Shown here piece after piece: positions 23,353 to 31,216 of a DNA stretch of 32,704 nt. The stretch's first letter is position 1. Every line of letters starts with the position of its first letter. A model generated the notes under the pieces. The model made no database searches and had not been told where the DNA came from. It worked only from the letters and a program-made list of their open reading frames with translations. Made by a program: the position numbers and the translations under genes. This stretch comes from Methylobacterium sp. J-026 (GTDB lineage Bacteria; Pseudomonadota; Alphaproteobacteria; Rhizobiales; Beijerinckiaceae): positions 1 through 32,704 of the forward strand of contig NZ_JAKSYC010000058.1 in the NCBI RefSeq assembly GCF_022829585.1, given 5' to 3'.

Positions 23353-24589
23353 AGCGCCCCCCGGGCGGATGCGGATCGCGGGCCGCCACCAGCACGGCCA
23401 GCGCCGAGAAGGCGAACCCGACCGCGCAGACCCCCGCCCAGCCGACCAGCAGGAAGGCCTGCGAGCCGACATAGGCGCCGAGCGCCCCGAACACGAACAG
23501 GGTCGTGAACAGCACGGTGTTGATCCGCCCCCGCGCCCCTGGGACCAGGGCGTAGGCCCGGGTCTGGTTGGCGATAAGCGCGCCGTTGATGCCGATGTCG
23601 ATGAGCAGGACGCCGAGCGCCACTGCGACGAGCGACCACGTGCCCGCCCAGAGCACCACGAAGGACAGGGCGACCAGGAGGCTGCCGCCGAGCACCACGG
23701 GCTTGGCCCCCCGCCGGTCGGTGAAGCGGCCCGACAGGGGTGCCACGAAGGCCCCGCAGACGCCGATCACCCCGAACAGCCCCGCCCCGGCGGCCGAGAG
23801 CCCGAAGGGCGGCCCCTCCACCAGCAGCGCCAGGGTCGCCCAGAAGGCGTTGAAGGCGGCAAACAGCAGCGCCTGCGACAGGCTCGCCGTGCGCAGCACC
23901 GGCTGGGTCCGGGCGAGGTCGAGGATCGACAGCATCAGGGCGCGGTAGCGCAGGGGATGGGTCTGCACCGTCTGGGGCAGGGTCGCCCGGGCGATGCCCG
24001 CCATGACCAACGCCAGCAGGGCCGCGACCAGGAAGACCGGCCGCCAGCCGAGATGCGCCCCCAGGAACCCGCTCGCCGTGCGGGCGAGCAGGATGCCGGT
24101 GAGCAGCCCGGTCATCACCTGGCCGACGACCCGCCCGCGGCTCGCATCCGGCGCGAGCTCGGCCGCGAACGGCACCGCCTGCTGGGCGGCGCAGGCGAAC
24201 ACGCCGACGACGAGATGGGCGAGGGCGAGGCTCGCGAGGTTGGGCGCCAGCCCCACCGCGAGGAGCGCCAGGGCGAGGCCGAGGCACTGCCACACGATCA
24301 GCGCGCGCCGCGGCAGCGCGTCGCCGAGGGGCACGAGCCCGACGATGCCGAGCCCGTAACCCACGAGCGCCGTGGTCGGCACCCAGAGGGCGGCGCGGTC
24401 GCCGAACTCGGCCACGATCAGTCCGAGCAGCGGCTGGTTGTAGTAGATGTTGGCCACTGCCCCACCGGCGATCAGCGTTAGGCCGAGACGGGCTTTCGCG
24501 TCGAGCATCGGCGTCACGGCTGGGTCGAGGGCAGGCAGGTACGCCGCCGCGGAAGGGCCATGGTCGGGTCCGGGTCTCGGGGAGGGCAT
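23345..24589 (-). CDS. MFS transporter, YgaY/YnfM-like efflux type
   Basis: This 414-residue twelve-helix MFS permease has the TM1 signature GGAVANIYYNQPLLG of the YgaY/YnfM-like subgroup, the LGDALPRRAL loop, and an RGRVVGQVMTGLLTGILLAR helix. These proteins are usually annotated as drug or metabolite exporters; the substrate is not known. Two starts are possible: ATG at 24589, used here, adds a 27-residue proline-rich tail, while ATG at 24508 (MLDAKARLG) begins right before TM1 and may be correct. Neither has a strong ribosome site. Its 3' end overlaps cobC by 8 bases in convergent orientation. Confidence 0.85.
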   Translation of the reverse strand: MPSPRPGPDHGPSAAAYLPALDPAVTPMLDAKARLGLTLIAGGAVANIYYNQPLLGLIVAEFGDRAALWVPTTALVGYGLGIVGLVPLGDALPRRALIVWQCLGLALALLAVGLAPNLASLALAHLVVGVFACAAQQAVPFAAELAPDASRGRVVGQVMTGLLTGILLARTASGFLGAHLGWRPVFLVAALLALVMAGIARATLPQTVQTHPLRYRALMLSILDLARTQPVLRTASLSQALLFAAFNAFWATLALLVEGPPFGLSAAGAGLFGVIGVCGAFVAPLSGRFTDRRGAKPVVLGGSLLVALSFVVLWAGTWSLVAVALGVLLIDIGINGALIANQTRAYALVPGARGRINTVLFTTLFVFGALGAYVGSQAFLLVGWAGVCAVGFAFSALAVLVAARDPHPPGGRST

Positions 24590-24852
24590 TCGATCCGTCA
24601 GCGATACGGGCCCGGCGCGCCGGCCGGCAAGCTGCGGCGATGCATCCCTGCCGGCACGCCCCGCGCCCCTTCACGGCCGCCGCCGTCGCACCATATGCGA
24701 TCGACAGGGCCGGCGCCGGTGGCGCACGATCGGGTGCCGCACAACACGAAGGCCGGGCGTCGAGCCGATCACGGTTCCGCACCGGACGACGAACGAGAGG
24801 GCGGTTCGTTCCGTGCGACCGCAGCAGGAACCGCCGCAACAGGGAGTACGGG

Positions 24853-25044
24853 ATGCCGAACTACCGCGTCGACTTCGCCAAGGAAATCCTCGGAGTGCCG
24901 TTCACGATCGGCTCCGTCGAGATCACCCGGGCCCGCGATCCCGAACGCGCCCGCCGCGCGGCCGAACTCCGCTTCGCCCGCCAGCACGGCGTCGGCGACT
25001 GGCGCGAGCGGGCCGACCTCGCCACCGTGGCCGAGCGGCTCTGA
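24853..25044 (+). CDS. Small conserved-looking hypothetical protein
   Basis: This 63-residue protein starts MPNYRVDFAKEILGVPFTIG and appears to be a beta-beta-alpha fold: two strands (YRVDFAKEI, FTIGSVEIT) and a helix (DPERARRAAELRFARQHG). It has a clear ribosome site (AGGGAG) and GC-ending codons. There is no signal peptide, membrane helix or metal motif. I recognise it only as the kind of small cytoplasmic protein found in Rhizobiales and cannot assign a role. It lies about 260 bases upstream of matA on the same strand. Confidence 0.65.
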   Translation: MPNYRVDFAKEILGVPFTIGSVEITRARDPERARRAAELRFARQHGVGDWRERADLATVAERL

Positions 25045-25162
25045 TTCGCCCGGCCCCGGTCCGTCGCACGACCTTCGTGCCGGACCGGCACGCTCGATCT
25101 TCGCACCCGGCGGACGCTCAAGCTCTGGTCGCGGCGCCCGCACCGCCGTAGAATGGCCGGCA

Positions 25163-25199
25163 GGATCGGGATGCCGATCCGGCCTCCCCGGCGGGGGCC
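25163..25199 (+). promoter_or_regulatory. Tandem GC stem-loops upstream of matA
   Basis: GGATCGG-GATG-CCGATCC (25163-25180) is immediately followed by a second GC-rich inverted repeat, GGCC(T)CCCC-GGC-GGGGGCC (25181-25199). No T-run follows. They could end the 24853 transcript or structure the matA leader, which begins about 100 bases downstream. Confidence 0.35.
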
Positions 25200-25301
25200 G
25201 GCGGCACGCGTATCCGGGTGCGCCCGCGTCCGAACGGCGAATCGGCGCCGGGGAGCGGGACGCGCTTCGAGTCCGGGCCGACGGGAGCCAGTACGAGGGT
25301 C

Positions 25302-26711
25302 ATGGCGGCGATCTCCTTCTTCGGCGACCTGCTTCAGACCATCAGCGAGCGCGGCCGCGACCTGATCGGCATCGGGCGCGGCGACCTGGCGTCCCGGGCG
25401 AGCGCGGGCGACCTCGTCAAGCTGTGCGAGGATCTGATCTCCCGGCGGGGCGAGGCCTCGGGGGTGGCGCTGGCCCGCCTGATCCTCGACCGCTACGCGA
25501 GCTTCGGCCAGGCGGAGCGCCACGCCTTCCTCCGGGCCATCGCCCTCGACTTCGACGCGGACCATGCCGCCGTGGACGCGGCGATCGCCGCCTACCGGGC
25601 CGCCCCGACCCGGGCGCGGCTCGGCAGCCTGCACGACGCGGCCGAGCCGCGCAGCCAGGAGTTGATCCGCCGCCTCAACCTCGCCCGGGGCGGCACGCTG
25701 AGCCTCGTGCGGATGCGCGAGGACCTGTTCGACCTGCGCCGGACGCTCCGCTCCGGCGAGGATTCGGATCCCGACCTGCTGGACGCGGTCGACAGCCTGG
25801 ATTGCGATTTCGAGCACCTGTTCGCCTCGTGGTTCAACCGCGGTTTCCTGGTGCTGCGCCACGTCGACTGGACCACGCCGGCGCATATCCTGGAGAAGAT
25901 CATCCGCTACGAGGCGGTGCACGCCATCTCCGGCTGGGACGACCTGCGCGCCCGGATCGAGCCGCCGGACCGGCGCTGCTTCGCGTTCTTCCACCCGGCG
26001 CTGGCCGACGAGCCGCTGATCTTCGTGGAGGTGGCGCTCACCGACCAGATCGTGCCGGCCATCGCGCCGATCCTGTCGCGGGAGCGCAAGCCGCTGCAGC
26101 CGCAGGCGGCCAACACGGCGGTGTTTTACTCGATCTCGAACTGCCAGAAGGGCCTGGCCGGCGTCACCTTCGGCAATTTCCTGATCAAGCAGGTGGTCGA
26201 GGATCTCACCCGCGAGGTCCCGACGCTCAAGACCTTCGTGACGCTGTCGCCGGTGCCGGGCTTTTCCGCGTGGCTCGCCCGGGAGCGCCGGGCCGACAGC
26301 CCGCAGGGTCTCCTGCCCGAGGATGTCGAGACCCTGCGGGCGCTGGACGATCCGGACTGGCCCGCCGACAAGACCCGGGCCGAGGCGGTGCGCAAGGCGC
26401 TGATCCCGGCGGCGGCGGCCTATTTCCTGCGCGCCAAGAACGAGCGCGGGCGCCCCCTCGACCCGGTGGCCCGGTTCCACCTCGGCAACGGCGCGCGTCT
26501 CGACCGGATCAACTTCCTCGGCGACACCTCGCAGAAGGGCCTGTCCCAGGCCCACGGCCTGATGGTGAACTATCTCTACGACCTCGCCGCCATCGAGCGG
26601 AACCACGAGACCTACGCCAATCTCGGCACGGTGGTGGCCTCCCCGGCGGTGAGCCGGGAGCTGCGCGCCAAGCTGCCGCCCCCGCGCGCCGTGGTGCTGG
26701 CCGAGGCGTGA
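25302..26711 (+). CDS. matA: Malonyl-CoA decarboxylase
   Basis: This 469-residue enzyme converts malonyl-CoA to acetyl-CoA and CO2. The N-terminal helical domain (about 1-190) is followed by the acetyltransferase-like catalytic domain. The segment FYSISNCQKGLAGVTFGNFL contains the conserved Ser region, and ARFHLGNGARLDRINFLGDT contains the conserved catalytic His, both diagnostic of the MCD family. Length fits bacterial members. The ATG at 25302 follows GAGG. It precedes matB by 121 bases in the same direction; together the pair activates malonate to malonyl-CoA and decarboxylates it, or adjusts malonyl-CoA levels. No GntR-type regulator (MatR) or malonate carrier (MatC) is adjacent. Confidence 0.95.
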   Translation: MAAISFFGDLLQTISERGRDLIGIGRGDLASRASAGDLVKLCEDLISRRGEASGVALARLILDRYASFGQAERHAFLRAIALDFDADHAAVDAAIAAYRAAPTRARLGSLHDAAEPRSQELIRRLNLARGGTLSLVRMREDLFDLRRTLRSGEDSDPDLLDAVDSLDCDFEHLFASWFNRGFLVLRHVDWTTPAHILEKIIRYEAVHAISGWDDLRARIEPPDRRCFAFFHPALADEPLIFVEVALTDQIVPAIAPILSRERKPLQPQAANTAVFYSISNCQKGLAGVTFGNFLIKQVVEDLTREVPTLKTFVTLSPVPGFSAWLARERRADSPQGLLPEDVETLRALDDPDWPADKTRAEAVRKALIPAAAAYFLRAKNERGRPLDPVARFHLGNGARLDRINFLGDTSQKGLSQAHGLMVNYLYDLAAIERNHETYANLGTVVASPAVSRELRAKLPPPRAVVLAEA

Positions 26712-26832
26712 GCCGGGGGGCGCCTTCTGTCATCGCGGCAGCGGCTCGCCGCCTGAAAGGGCTCGCCGGGAGGCCCCTGAGGCGGCTATGGGTGCGGGCG
26801 ACACGAAGGCCCGCGACAATTCAAGCCGCCCG

Positions 26833-28350
26833 ATGACCAACCACCTCTTCTCCCTGATCCGGGACGGCGTACCCGATCCTGCCAAGCCGGTGATCGAGAC
26901 GCCGGAGGGCCGCCGATACACCTACGCGGACCTGATCGCCCGCGCCGGCGCCTATGCGGCGGCCTTGCGGGCGGCGGGCGTCGCGCCGGGCGACCGGGTG
27001 GCCGTGCAGGTCGAGAAGAGCCCGGAGGTCATTTTTCTCTACCTGGGTGTGGTCCGGGCCGGCGCCGTGTTCCTGCCGCTCAACACCGCCTACACCCCGG
27101 CCGAGATCGGCTACTTCCTGGGCGACGCGGAGCCGGCCGTGTTCGTCTGCGACCCCGGCCGGCGCGACGCGCTCGCCGAGGCGGCGTCCGGTGTCCGCCA
27201 GGTCTGGACCCTCGACGCCGCGGGCGGCGGCAGCGCCGCCGAGGCGGCGGACCGGGCCGGGGCGGCGGGCCGCGACTTCGCCGACGTGCCCCGGGGCCCG
27301 GAGGATCTCGCGGCGATCCTCTACACCTCCGGCACGACCGGGCGCTCTAAGGGCGCCATGCTGACCCACGACAACCTCGCGTCGAACGCCCGGACGCTGG
27401 TGGAGTCCTGGCGCTTCACCGCCGACGACGTGCTGATCCATGCCCTGCCGGTGTTCCACACCCACGGCCTGTTCGTGGCGACCAACACGGTGCTGGCGAG
27501 CGGCGGCGCGATGCTGTTCCTGCCCCGGCTCGACCCGAAGCTGATGCTGACTTTGATGCCCCGGGCCACCGTCCTGATGGGCGTGCCGACCTTCTACACG
27601 CGCCTCCTAAAGGAGCCGAGCCTCACGCCCGAGGCCGCCGCGGGCATGCGCCTGTTCGTGTCGGGCTCGGCGCCGCTGCTCGCCGAGACCCACCGGGAGT
27701 GGCAGGCCCGCACCGGCCACGCCATCCTCGAGCGCTACGGCATGACCGAGACCAACATGAGCACCTCGAACCCCTACGCGGGCGACCGGGTCGCCGGCAC
27801 GGTCGGGTTTCCGCTGCCGGGCGTGTCCCTGCGGGTGGTCGATTCGGAGGGCGGCGCGGCGCTGGGCCCCGACGCGGTCGGGATGATCGAGGTGAAGGGC
27901 CCGAACGTGTTCCAGGGCTACTGGCGGATGCCCGAGAAGACCGCCGCCGAGTTCCGGGCCGACGGGTTCTTCATCACCGGCGATCTCGGCAAGGTCGATC
28001 CACGGGGCTACGTCCACATCGTCGGGCGCGGCAAGGACCTGATCATCTCGGGGGGCTTCAACGTCTACCCGAAGGAGGTCGAGACCGAGATCGATGCCCT
28101 GCCCGGCGTGGTCGAATCCGCGGTGATCGGTTTAGGCCATCCCGATTTCGGCGAGGCGGTCACCGCCGTGGTGGTGAGCGGCCCGGGATGCCCGGACGAG
28201 GCCGGGGTGCAGGCTGCCCTGGAGGGCCGGCTCGCCCGCTTCAAATGCCCCAAGCGCGTCCTGTTCGTGGACGAGTTGCCGCGCAATACCATGGGCAAGG
28301 TTCAGAAGAACCTGCTCCGGGAGGCGTATGCGGGGCTGTATCGGGACTAA
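26833..28350 (+). CDS. matB: Malonyl-CoA synthetase (malonate-CoA ligase)
   Basis: This 505-residue acyl-adenylate-forming ligase activates malonate (and often methylmalonate) with ATP and CoA. Motifs in order are YTSGTTGRSKGAMLTH (phosphate loop), LPVFHTHGLFVATN, ERYGMTETNMSTSNPYAGDR (the MatB-type A5 region, with Arg suited to the malonate carboxylate), FFITGDLGKVD, GRGKDLIISGGFNVYPKEVE and the catalytic Lys in PRNTMGKVQKNLLRE. The assignment to MatB rather than a generic acyl-CoA ligase rests on these motifs and the matA neighbour. The ATG at 26833 gives the usual N-terminus; an upstream in-frame start would add 15 atypical residues. Confidence 0.95.
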   Translation: MTNHLFSLIRDGVPDPAKPVIETPEGRRYTYADLIARAGAYAAALRAAGVAPGDRVAVQVEKSPEVIFLYLGVVRAGAVFLPLNTAYTPAEIGYFLGDAEPAVFVCDPGRRDALAEAASGVRQVWTLDAAGGGSAAEAADRAGAAGRDFADVPRGPEDLAAILYTSGTTGRSKGAMLTHDNLASNARTLVESWRFTADDVLIHALPVFHTHGLFVATNTVLASGGAMLFLPRLDPKLMLTLMPRATVLMGVPTFYTRLLKEPSLTPEAAAGMRLFVSGSAPLLAETHREWQARTGHAILERYGMTETNMSTSNPYAGDRVAGTVGFPLPGVSLRVVDSEGGAALGPDAVGMIEVKGPNVFQGYWRMPEKTAAEFRADGFFITGDLGKVDPRGYVHIVGRGKDLIISGGFNVYPKEVETEIDALPGVVESAVIGLGHPDFGEAVTAVVVSGPGCPDEAGVQAALEGRLARFKCPKRVLFVDELPRNTMGKVQKNLLREAYAGLYRD

Positions 28351-28404
28351 TTGAAGCTCCCGGTTCGGTCCCCGGAGCGAAAGAATACCTCTGCCATCTT
28401 CGCG

Positions 28405-28433
28405 AGCGCAGTGACCCAGGGTCACTGCGCTCC
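28405..28433. terminator. Perfect 13-bp stem-loop, bidirectional terminator
   Basis: GAGCGCAGTGACC and GGTCACTGCGCTC form a perfect 13-bp stem with a CAG loop, placed between the convergent matB stop (28350) and the 28477 stop. It has no long T-run on either side but is by far the strongest stem in the area, so it likely ends transcription in both directions. Confidence 0.65.
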
Positions 28434-28449
28434 GCGCGTGATAACGGTG

Positions 28450-28474
28450 CGGGTACGGCTTGCGCCGTAACCCG
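28450..28474 (-). terminator. Second stem-loop after the membrane-stress cluster
   Basis: CGGGT-ACGGC, loop TTGC, and GCCGT-A-ACCCG pair with one bulged base, ending 3 bases from the stop codon at 28477. It is probably a terminator element for the minus-strand cluster. Confidence 0.45.
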
Positions 28475-28476
28475 GT

Positions 28477-29307
28477 TCAGAGGTTGTGCTGCGTCCGCTC
28501 GCCCTCCGGCGGCGTGTGGTCGTCCGGATCGGTCACCTTGCGGGCGGCGGCGTTGAGATTGTCCGGGTCGAGGGCGGTCTGGACGAACTCGCGGCCGATA
28601 CTGGTCACCTCGCGGGCGTAGCGCAGGCCCTGGTCGCGCACTTCGTCGGCCCAGGGACCGATGCTCCGGTCCTCCTGGCGGGTGCGCGGCAGCAGCGCAC
28701 CGAGCAGCAGGCCGGCCGCGACGCCGACCACCCCGACGAGGAGCGGGTTGTCGTCCACGAACCGTTCCACGGCGGTACGGCCGCGCTGGAGGCCGTCGAT
28801 CCCCTGGCTGGTCAGGTCGTCGAGCGCCCGCAGGTTGCGCCTGTGGAGCGCGCCCGCCCGCTCGCGCACGTCGTCGTAGGCCGCCGAGGCGCGTTCGCGG
28901 GCCTGATCGGCGGCGCCGCCCAGACGGCCGTTGAGGTCGTCGGCGAGGTCCGACACGGTCCGGCCCGCCTGCCCCGCGAGGTCGGCGGCCCTATCGCCCG
29001 CCGCCTGGACACCTTCTTTCACCGTGGCGGACGCCGCGTCCGCGTGCGCGGACGTCGTGGAGCCGCCGCTCGCATAGCCGCCACTCGAGAGCGGCGCGGC
29101 GCCATGCGGCATCGGATCGTGCAGGCCGCGCGGGTCGGGCCGGAGGGTGAAGTCACCCGCCGCCGTGCCGGGCGCTCCGGGATCGCCGAGGCCGGCCGGA
29201 TCCGGGCGGAGGCTCCTGTCGCTGGGCCCGTGCGGCATGCCCGCCTCGGCGGCGATCTGCTCGGGGGTGCGGGAGGGGGTGGCGGGGGTGCCCGGCTTGT
29301 CGGTCAT
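28477..29307 (-). CDS. YqjD/ElaB-like membrane-anchored stress protein
   Basis: This 276-residue protein has a long hydrophilic N-terminus with repeated proline/aspartate motifs (RSLRPDPAGLGDPG, TLRPDPRGLHDP), a coiled-coil alanine-rich middle (about 85-175, KEGVQAAGDRAADLAGQAG), and a single glycine-rich membrane helix (DNPLLVGVVGVAAGLLLGAL, about 185-205). The helix and preceding coiled coil resemble the YqjD/ElaB/DUF883 group, membrane anchors that bind ribosomes in stationary phase in E. coli. A hydrophilic C-terminal tail (to 276) is unlike E. coli YqjD. It is the last gene of a four-gene stress cluster, 111 bases after the DUF3618 gene, with GAGGAC before the ATG. Confidence 0.65.
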   Translation of the reverse strand: MTDKPGTPATPSRTPEQIAAEAGMPHGPSDRSLRPDPAGLGDPGAPGTAAGDFTLRPDPRGLHDPMPHGAAPLSSGGYASGGSTTSAHADAASATVKEGVQAAGDRAADLAGQAGRTVSDLADDLNGRLGGAADQARERASAAYDDVRERAGALHRRNLRALDDLTSQGIDGLQRGRTAVERFVDDNPLLVGVVGVAAGLLLGALLPRTRQEDRSIGPWADEVRDQGLRYAREVTSIGREFVQTALDPDNLNAAARKVTDPDDHTPPEGERTQHNL

Positions 29308-29418
29308 GGCGCTGTCCTCGGATGTCCTCTCGGCGGCGCGCGGTTGTCCGCGGGCGGCGCCGTTCGTTCCGGCCGCTCGGCCGGCCTCGGGTCGTTGGTG
29401 TCCGGTCCTGCCGGGGTG

Positions 29419-29799
29419 TCAGATCTCGGTCTTGTCCAGGGGATCGCGCGCCGGGCGCGCGGTCGGGAGATCGGGGTCGTAGCCGCGCGCCGTGCCGGTG
29501 TTCAGGGCGGCCACGCGTTCGGCCGAGACCTCCGTCCGCCGGCGCTGGGCGTCGCGCGCCATCCGGTTGACCAGCAGGCCCACGCCGGCCGCGATCAGCA
29601 GCACCGGCACGGGGTTGCGCCGCACCGCGTCCAGCGCGCTGTCGTAGGTGCTGTTCAGGGCCGGCACGCGCCGGGCATTGCCCAGCATCTCGTCCACGAG
29701 GTTCGGCACCGAGAGCCGGCCCTGGATGCGGTCGATCGTGTCGTCGAGCCGGGCGCGGCTCTCCTCGATCTCCTTCTCGAGGTCGTTCATCGTACTCAT
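29419..29799 (-). CDS. DUF3618 membrane protein
   Basis: This 126-residue protein opens with the DUF3618 signature (LEKEIEESRARLDDTIDRIQ, then GRLSVPNLVDEM), followed by one membrane helix (NPVPVLLIAAGVGLLVNRMA) and a polar C-terminal tail. DUF3618 proteins accompany YqjE-like proteins in alphaproteobacteria and are thought to act in envelope stress, but their biochemical role is unknown. The ATG at 29799 overlaps the TGA of the YqjE-like gene by ATGA, implying coupling. A second ATG at 29790 is possible. Confidence 0.8.
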   Translation of the reverse strand: MSTMNDLEKEIEESRARLDDTIDRIQGRLSVPNLVDEMLGNARRVPALNSTYDSALDAVRRNPVPVLLIAAGVGLLVNRMARDAQRRRTEVSAERVAALNTGTARGYDPDLPTARPARDPLDKTEI

Positions 29800-30209
29800 C
29801 CGGACACGCGCTCCGACAGGGCCTGGGCATCCTGGCGGACCTGACGCGTCGTGCGCGTCGGGGCCAGGGTCGAGAGGGAGAGGACGCTGCGCGCCCACAG
29901 GGCCATGCCGAGGGCGAGGGCCAGCAGCACGCCGCCGACGATCAGGGCGGAGAGCCACTCCGATCCGACGATGGTGGCGAGCCACTTCACGAAGGCCCCG
30001 ATCAGGACCAGCAGGGCGACCACGGCGAACACCGCCGAGCCGACCATGCAGGCGAGGCCGACGATGAGCTGGCGGACGTTGCCGGCCATCTCGGCCCGGA
30101 ACAGGGCGATCTCCTTGCGGGCGAGCTCGTTGGTCTCGCGCAGGGCATCGCCGATCAGGCTCTGGATGCTGGAGGCGCCGGTCTGGCGCGGATCTGGACC
30201 CTGGGCCAT
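29796..30209 (-). CDS. YqjE/phage-holin-like membrane protein
   Basis: This 137-residue protein has an amphipathic N-terminal helix (SIQSLIGDALRETNELARKE, then IALFRAEM) and two transmembrane helices (about 47-70 and 82-107, separated by a short loop). This matches the YqjE / 'phage holin family' group (DUF1469), which despite the name is a chromosomal envelope protein in proteobacteria. It is the second gene of the cluster, 4 bases after the 30214 gene and overlapping the DUF3618 gene by ATGA. Its role in the cell is not established. Confidence 0.8.
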   Translation of the reverse strand: MAQGPDPRQTGASSIQSLIGDALRETNELARKEIALFRAEMAGNVRQLIVGLACMVGSAVFAVVALLVLIGAFVKWLATIVGSEWLSALIVGGVLLALALGMALWARSVLSLSTLAPTRTTRQVRQDAQALSERVSG

Positions 30210-30213
30210 GGCG

Positions 30214-30747
30214 TCAGGCCCGGAAGCTGTCGCGGGCGTCGCCGTCCGACGCCTCCGGCGGCAGGCTCGACGACTTGATGAAGCGGGCGGCGATCAGGCC
30301 GGCCACGAAGGTGCCCACCGCCACCGCCACCGGCGCCCGCCGGGCGAAGGATTCGGCCTCGCTGTAGAAATCGCCGAGGCTGCGCCGTTCGATCTGCGAG
30401 CCGAGCTGCTCCAGCCCGTCGGCGGCGCTGTCGAAGAAGGCGCGCACGTTCGGCTTGTCGCCGAGGTCGCGGCCGGAATTGCGGATCGTCTGCGCCAGAT
30501 CGTGGACCGACTGCGCCGCGTCGCTCTTGCGCTGCTCGACATAGGTCTGCGCCTGGACCCGGGCCGCGTCCAGGAGACCGCGCCCGCGCTCGGCCGCCAC
30601 GTCGGCCAGCCCCTCGACGTCACCCTGCAGGGCACGCCACTGGGCGCGCTCCGGGGTCGCCCCGTGGGGTGCCTCCTGGGACGGCTCGTGGGGCGGATCC
30701 TTCAGCGGATCCTTGGGCGCGTTCTGCGGGAACTCAGTGCCGGCCAT
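30214..30747 (-). CDS. Hypothetical single-pass membrane protein, first gene of the stress cluster
   Basis: This 177-residue protein has a proline-rich N-terminus (about 1-30), a long amphipathic alpha-helical region (about 35-145, with LADVAAERGRGLLDAARVQA), and one membrane helix (RRAPVAVAVGTFVAGLIAAR) with a short cytoplasmic tail. The helix-plus-anchor plan resembles YqjD/ElaB-type proteins but I see no family signature. It opens the cluster, with GAGGAG ten bases before the ATG, and lies about 70 bases downstream of an EcfG-type promoter. Confidence 0.65.
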   Translation of the reverse strand: MAGTEFPQNAPKDPLKDPPHEPSQEAPHGATPERAQWRALQGDVEGLADVAAERGRGLLDAARVQAQTYVEQRKSDAAQSVHDLAQTIRNSGRDLGDKPNVRAFFDSAADGLEQLGSQIERRSLGDFYSEAESFARRAPVAVAVGTFVAGLIAARFIKSSSLPPEASDGDARDSFRA

Positions 30748-30817
30748 CTCGAAAACACTCCTCGCGACGCGGGGACGCCGCCGCTCGCGGCGACCGCGGC
30801 CCCCGCGATGGCTGAGT

Positions 30818-30842
30818 AACCGACTGGGCTGTGACCGGTTCC
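30818..30842 (-). promoter_or_regulatory. Sigma-EcfG (general stress) promoter for the membrane cluster
   Basis: On the minus strand GGAAC (30838-30842) is followed after exactly 17 bases by GTT (30818-30820). This matches the alphaproteobacterial general-stress consensus GGAAC-N16/17-(C)GTT, except that the base before GTT is G. It sits about 70 bases upstream of the 30747 start and points at the four-gene cluster. Confidence 0.65.
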
Positions 30843-31063
30843 GGTGCCACGTGCAGGCCGGACCGATGCCCGTTCCGGACGCGACTCGCGGCGCCGCTCA
30901 GTCCGCGTTCAGGCACGGTCTGGCAGAACCGCCACGCTTCGACAACGGGGACCCGAGGGGCCGTCACCGCCGCGCATGCGGTCGGCCCGGCGGGAAAGGC
31001 CTCGACGGGAACGACATGGTGCCAGGACGGAGCGGCCGCCCTGTCCCGGAACGGCACGGGCTC

Positions 31064-31079
31064 GACTTGACCCGCGCCC
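31064..31079 (+). repeat. 16-bp direct repeat, copy 1
   Basis: GACTTGACCCGCGCCC occurs here and again at 31181-31196, both upstream of otsA in the same orientation and 117 bases apart. It could be an operator, or the trace of a short duplication. The rest of the 30843-31216 gap shows no gene. Confidence 0.6.
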
Positions 31080-31180
31080 GGCTTCACGCTTGGGTTGCCT
31101 CAAGACCACCAAAGGATCGCGCAGGCCCCCCGCGCGTTCTGACCATCACGAAGTCTCGATGCAGGCGCGGCAAGGCCCTT

Positions 31181-31196
31181 GACTTGACCCGCGCCC
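31181..31196 (+). repeat. 16-bp direct repeat, copy 2
   Basis: This is identical to 31064-31079 and ends 20 bases before the otsA GTG. The TTGACT within it (31179-31184) is -35-like but has no matching -10 at normal spacing. Confidence 0.6.
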
Positions 31197-31216
31197 CTGA
31201 TCCGGAGCCGACCCGC

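Noticed and set aside
22342..23472. Minus-strand frame extending cobD to more than 700 residues
   Set aside because: It is the antisense shadow of cobC; CobD homology starts at 22341.
30713..31216. N-terminal extension of the otsA frame by about 168 residues
   Set aside because: It has no similarity to trehalose-6-phosphate synthases, and family homology begins exactly at the GTG at 31217.
30843..31216. EcfG promoter for otsA
   Set aside because: GGAAC occurs twice on the plus strand but no GTT follows at 16-18 bases.
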